The position numbers and the translations under genes are program-made. From JAXDAY01 sp034679345 (GTDB lineage Bacteria; Eisenbacteria; RBG-16-71-46; CAIMUX01; VGJL01), in the NCBI GenBank assembly GCA_034679345.1, contig JAXDAY010000004.1:124001-188000 (forward strand): a stretch of 64,000 nt of DNA, read 5' to 3'. How positions within the stretch are numbered: position 1 is the first letter of the stretch; every line of letters starts with the position of its first letter. Positions 62,536-64,000 of this stretch are shown one piece after another. The notes beneath the pieces were generated by a model. The model saw nothing but the letters and a program-made list of their open reading frames with translations, ran no database searches and was not told the DNA's origin.

Positions 62536-64000
62536 TGCCGCGCGGTGCCTTTCTCCTCGCTGTCGTGATGGCGGCTGCCTCGATCCTGGCGCCGGCTCCC
62601 GCCGCCGCCCAAGCGATCGATTGGCTCGCTTCCCAATCGGGCATCGATCTCCCCGCGGACCCCGGCTCGAGCCGGCTGGACGGAATGGGCGGCCTTCGGA
62701 TCGTCGTGCCGGACGAGGCGCGCGAGCTGAACCTCCACGACTACGGCCGCATCGCGAGCGGGCTGCTCTGGGACGGGGACTATAGGCGGTGGGACTTCTG
62801 GGCCTCGGATCTGTCGCAAGTCAACGATCGGACCGACGATTCGGGCCTGCGGACGCGCAACCGCGACGACCTGCTGGAGATCGGCGGGCGTATGTCGTGG
62901 CGACCCAACGATCAACGCGTCCTAGGCGGTGAGTACGTCTTCGATCAGCTGGAGCAATCGATCGAGCGTGGAGATCGGACGAAGTCGCGGGGTCCTCGGT
63001 GGGGGATCTTCGGTGCGCAGCGGGTCGGCAAGCTCGCCATCGGCGGATCCGTGCGTCTGACCTCGGATAACGAGGATCTCTCATCCGACGACGTCTTCTC
63101 GATCCGCCATCGCAGCGACGGCGCTCGGTTCGTCGGCTCGCTCGCCTACCGGGCAAGCTCCTTCGAGCTGGGACTCCAGGCCGAATCTCAGACGAACACG
63201 ATCACCGGGATCAGTCGCGAGGAGGCGCGCTTCCATGAGGACGAGTACACCTGGAAGCGGCCGGTCCAGGTCTACAGCGGCGCGTTTGTGTGGCACGCCA
63301 CGGAGAGGCTCGCCGGTGCGTTACGGGCGCGTGGCTTCACCCTCGACGGAAGCCAGAAAGTCGCCGTCAGCTGGAGCGATCGGATGCCCGGCAACCCCGG
63401 GGGAGGTCCCGAGCCGGGGCAGGGTGAAGCGTTGCAGCTCCTGACGGGGACCTTCTCGGAGGAGGCCGACGGCGTCGAGATGGGGACCCGATGGGAACTC
63501 CTCCTGCTCGACTGGATGCGCGTGGCCGTCGAGGCCGAGCAGGGCGAGAAAAGCGATGAGGTCGTCGAAGGGGACAACTTCAAGGGGAGCCGTCGCGCGC
63601 TCTCGACGGAGGATTCCTGGACCCGCGCCGGAGGCGGCGCCGGCGCCGAGTGGATGGACGGCCGGATGCGCTTCGGCGTGGAAGGCTGGATGCTGCGGAA
63701 CGAGCACAAGCAAACCTCCGTGATCGGGGCGGAATCCGAGACGACCTCCCGGATCCTCGAGATGCGAACGGGACTCGAGTTCTTCATCGAGCAAAACCTC
63801 GCGATTCGTGCGGGATACAACCGCAGCGCCGAAGATTCGGATCTGGACGCGCCGAGAACTCTAGGAATCGGCGACGGCGTAACCTTCGGGCTGGGCTACT
63901 ACCCCCGCGGGGGGATCTACGCGATCGACGCCGCAGTGCAGCACAGGATGGTCGAGCCCGACTACGAGGGGGATCCGGCCTCCGAAGGGTCAAGCACGGT
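62535..64000 (+). CDS. outer-membrane beta-barrel-like protein (3' partial)
   Basis: The frame is open from ATG 62535 to the right edge with no stop, giving at least 488 residues. A signal peptide ends near APAAAQA (about 30). The text after it (SRLDGMGGLRIVVPDEAREL, LHDYGRIASGLLWD) matches the start of FadL/OmpP1-like barrel proteins in which a 'MGG...VPDEA..NLHD..NPAG' plug precedes the barrel. Alternating hydrophobic/polar strands with aromatic residues follow. It starts at the 1-nt overlap with the heme-lipoprotein stop, so the two products are probably made together. Specific function is unknown. Confidence 0.7.
   Translation, partial: MPRGAFLLAVVMAAASILAPAPAAAQAIDWLASQSGIDLPADPGSSRLDGMGGLRIVVPDEARELNLHDYGRIASGLLWDGDYRRWDFWASDLSQVNDRTDDSGLRTRNRDDLLEIGGRMSWRPNDQRVLGGEYVFDQLEQSIERGDRTKSRGPRWGIFGAQRVGKLAIGGSVRLTSDNEDLSSDDVFSIRHRSDGARFVGSLAYRASSFELGLQAESQTNTITGISREEARFHEDEYTWKRPVQVYSGAFVWHATERLAGALRARGFTLDGSQKVAVSWSDRMPGNPGGGPEPGQGEALQLLTGTFSEEADGVEMGTRWELLLLDWMRVAVEAEQGEKSDEVVEGDNFKGSRRALSTEDSWTRAGGGAGAEWMDGRMRFGVEGWMLRNEHKQTSVIGAESETTSRILEMRTGLEFFIEQNLAIRAGYNRSAEDSDLDAPRTLGIGDGVTFGLGYYPRGGIYAIDAAVQHRMVEPDYEGDPASEGSST

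Noticed and set aside
1..64000. tRNA, rRNA, CRISPR arrays, insertion sequences, prophage genes
   Set aside because: Intergenic spaces were scanned for TPsiC-like motifs, direct repeats and transposase motifs; none was seen. Short or degenerate copies could be missed.

Overview
The window is high-GC (well over 60%), almost fully coding, and reads as a chromosomal segment of a Gram-negative-type (diderm) bacterium from an uncultivated or poorly sampled phylum. The envelope genes (Kdo synthesis kdsB/kdsA/kdsD, LptC/LptB, LolA, BamD-like, Lgt) require an LPS-bearing outer membrane. Secreted proteins with parallel beta-helix or metalloprotease domains end in FlgD/Ig-like 'PNP' C-terminal domains, as seen in Eisenbacteria and other FCB-related lineages. 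That affiliation is an inference from gene content and style; no 16S gene is present.

Region by region. (1) 1-6125: the tail of hdrC, then hdrB, hdrA, an MvhD/iron-sulfur fusion, an iron-sulfur subunit and an FAD/NAD-binding subunit. This is an HdrABC-Flx-type electron-transfer complex in one tightly overlapped operon. (2) 6190-8967: a small SpoT/MESH1-like HD hydrolase, facing a minus-strand pair (a SUMF1-fold lipoprotein and a small exported protein). (3) 9145-14662: the elongasome operon mreB-mreC-mreD-PBP2-rodA, ending in a 13-bp hairpin. (4) 14705-15343: an accessory gap with a decayed minus-strand gene remnant. (5) 15344-24281: a 2023-residue secreted protein convergent with an M6-type metalloprotease. 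(6) 24482-30067: lgt-aroE-comF, rng, rplU-rpmA, mdh. (7) 30194-47424: a long colinear run, kdsB-pyrG-kdsA-kdsD, lptC-lptB-rpoN-hpf-hprK, then a complete mannose-family PTS (EIIA, EIIB, EIIC, EIID, HPr, EI) with a GH57 glucanotransferase inserted between EIIB and EIIC, followed by a sugar-phosphate isomerase and a sugar nucleotidyltransferase. (8) 47497-61044: metK-ahcY-ftsK-lolA-rimO-unknown-bamD-nadD-polA-coaE-prfB. The prfB gene carries an intact programmed +1 frameshift site. (9) 61213-64000: an ethylbenzene-dehydrogenase-type heme-domain lipoprotein overlapping the start of a probable outer-membrane barrel protein that runs off the window.

Many genes overlap by 4 nt (ATGA/GTGA), so translation is probably coupled. 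Where there are gaps I repeatedly see TTGnnn-17 bp-TAnnnT promoters (mreB, its divergent neighbour, rng, rplU, kdsB, lptC, metK, the heme lipoprotein), which looks like the housekeeping sigma consensus of this organism. I saw no tRNA, rRNA, CRISPR array, insertion sequence or prophage gene. All calls are by reading motifs; no database search was run.
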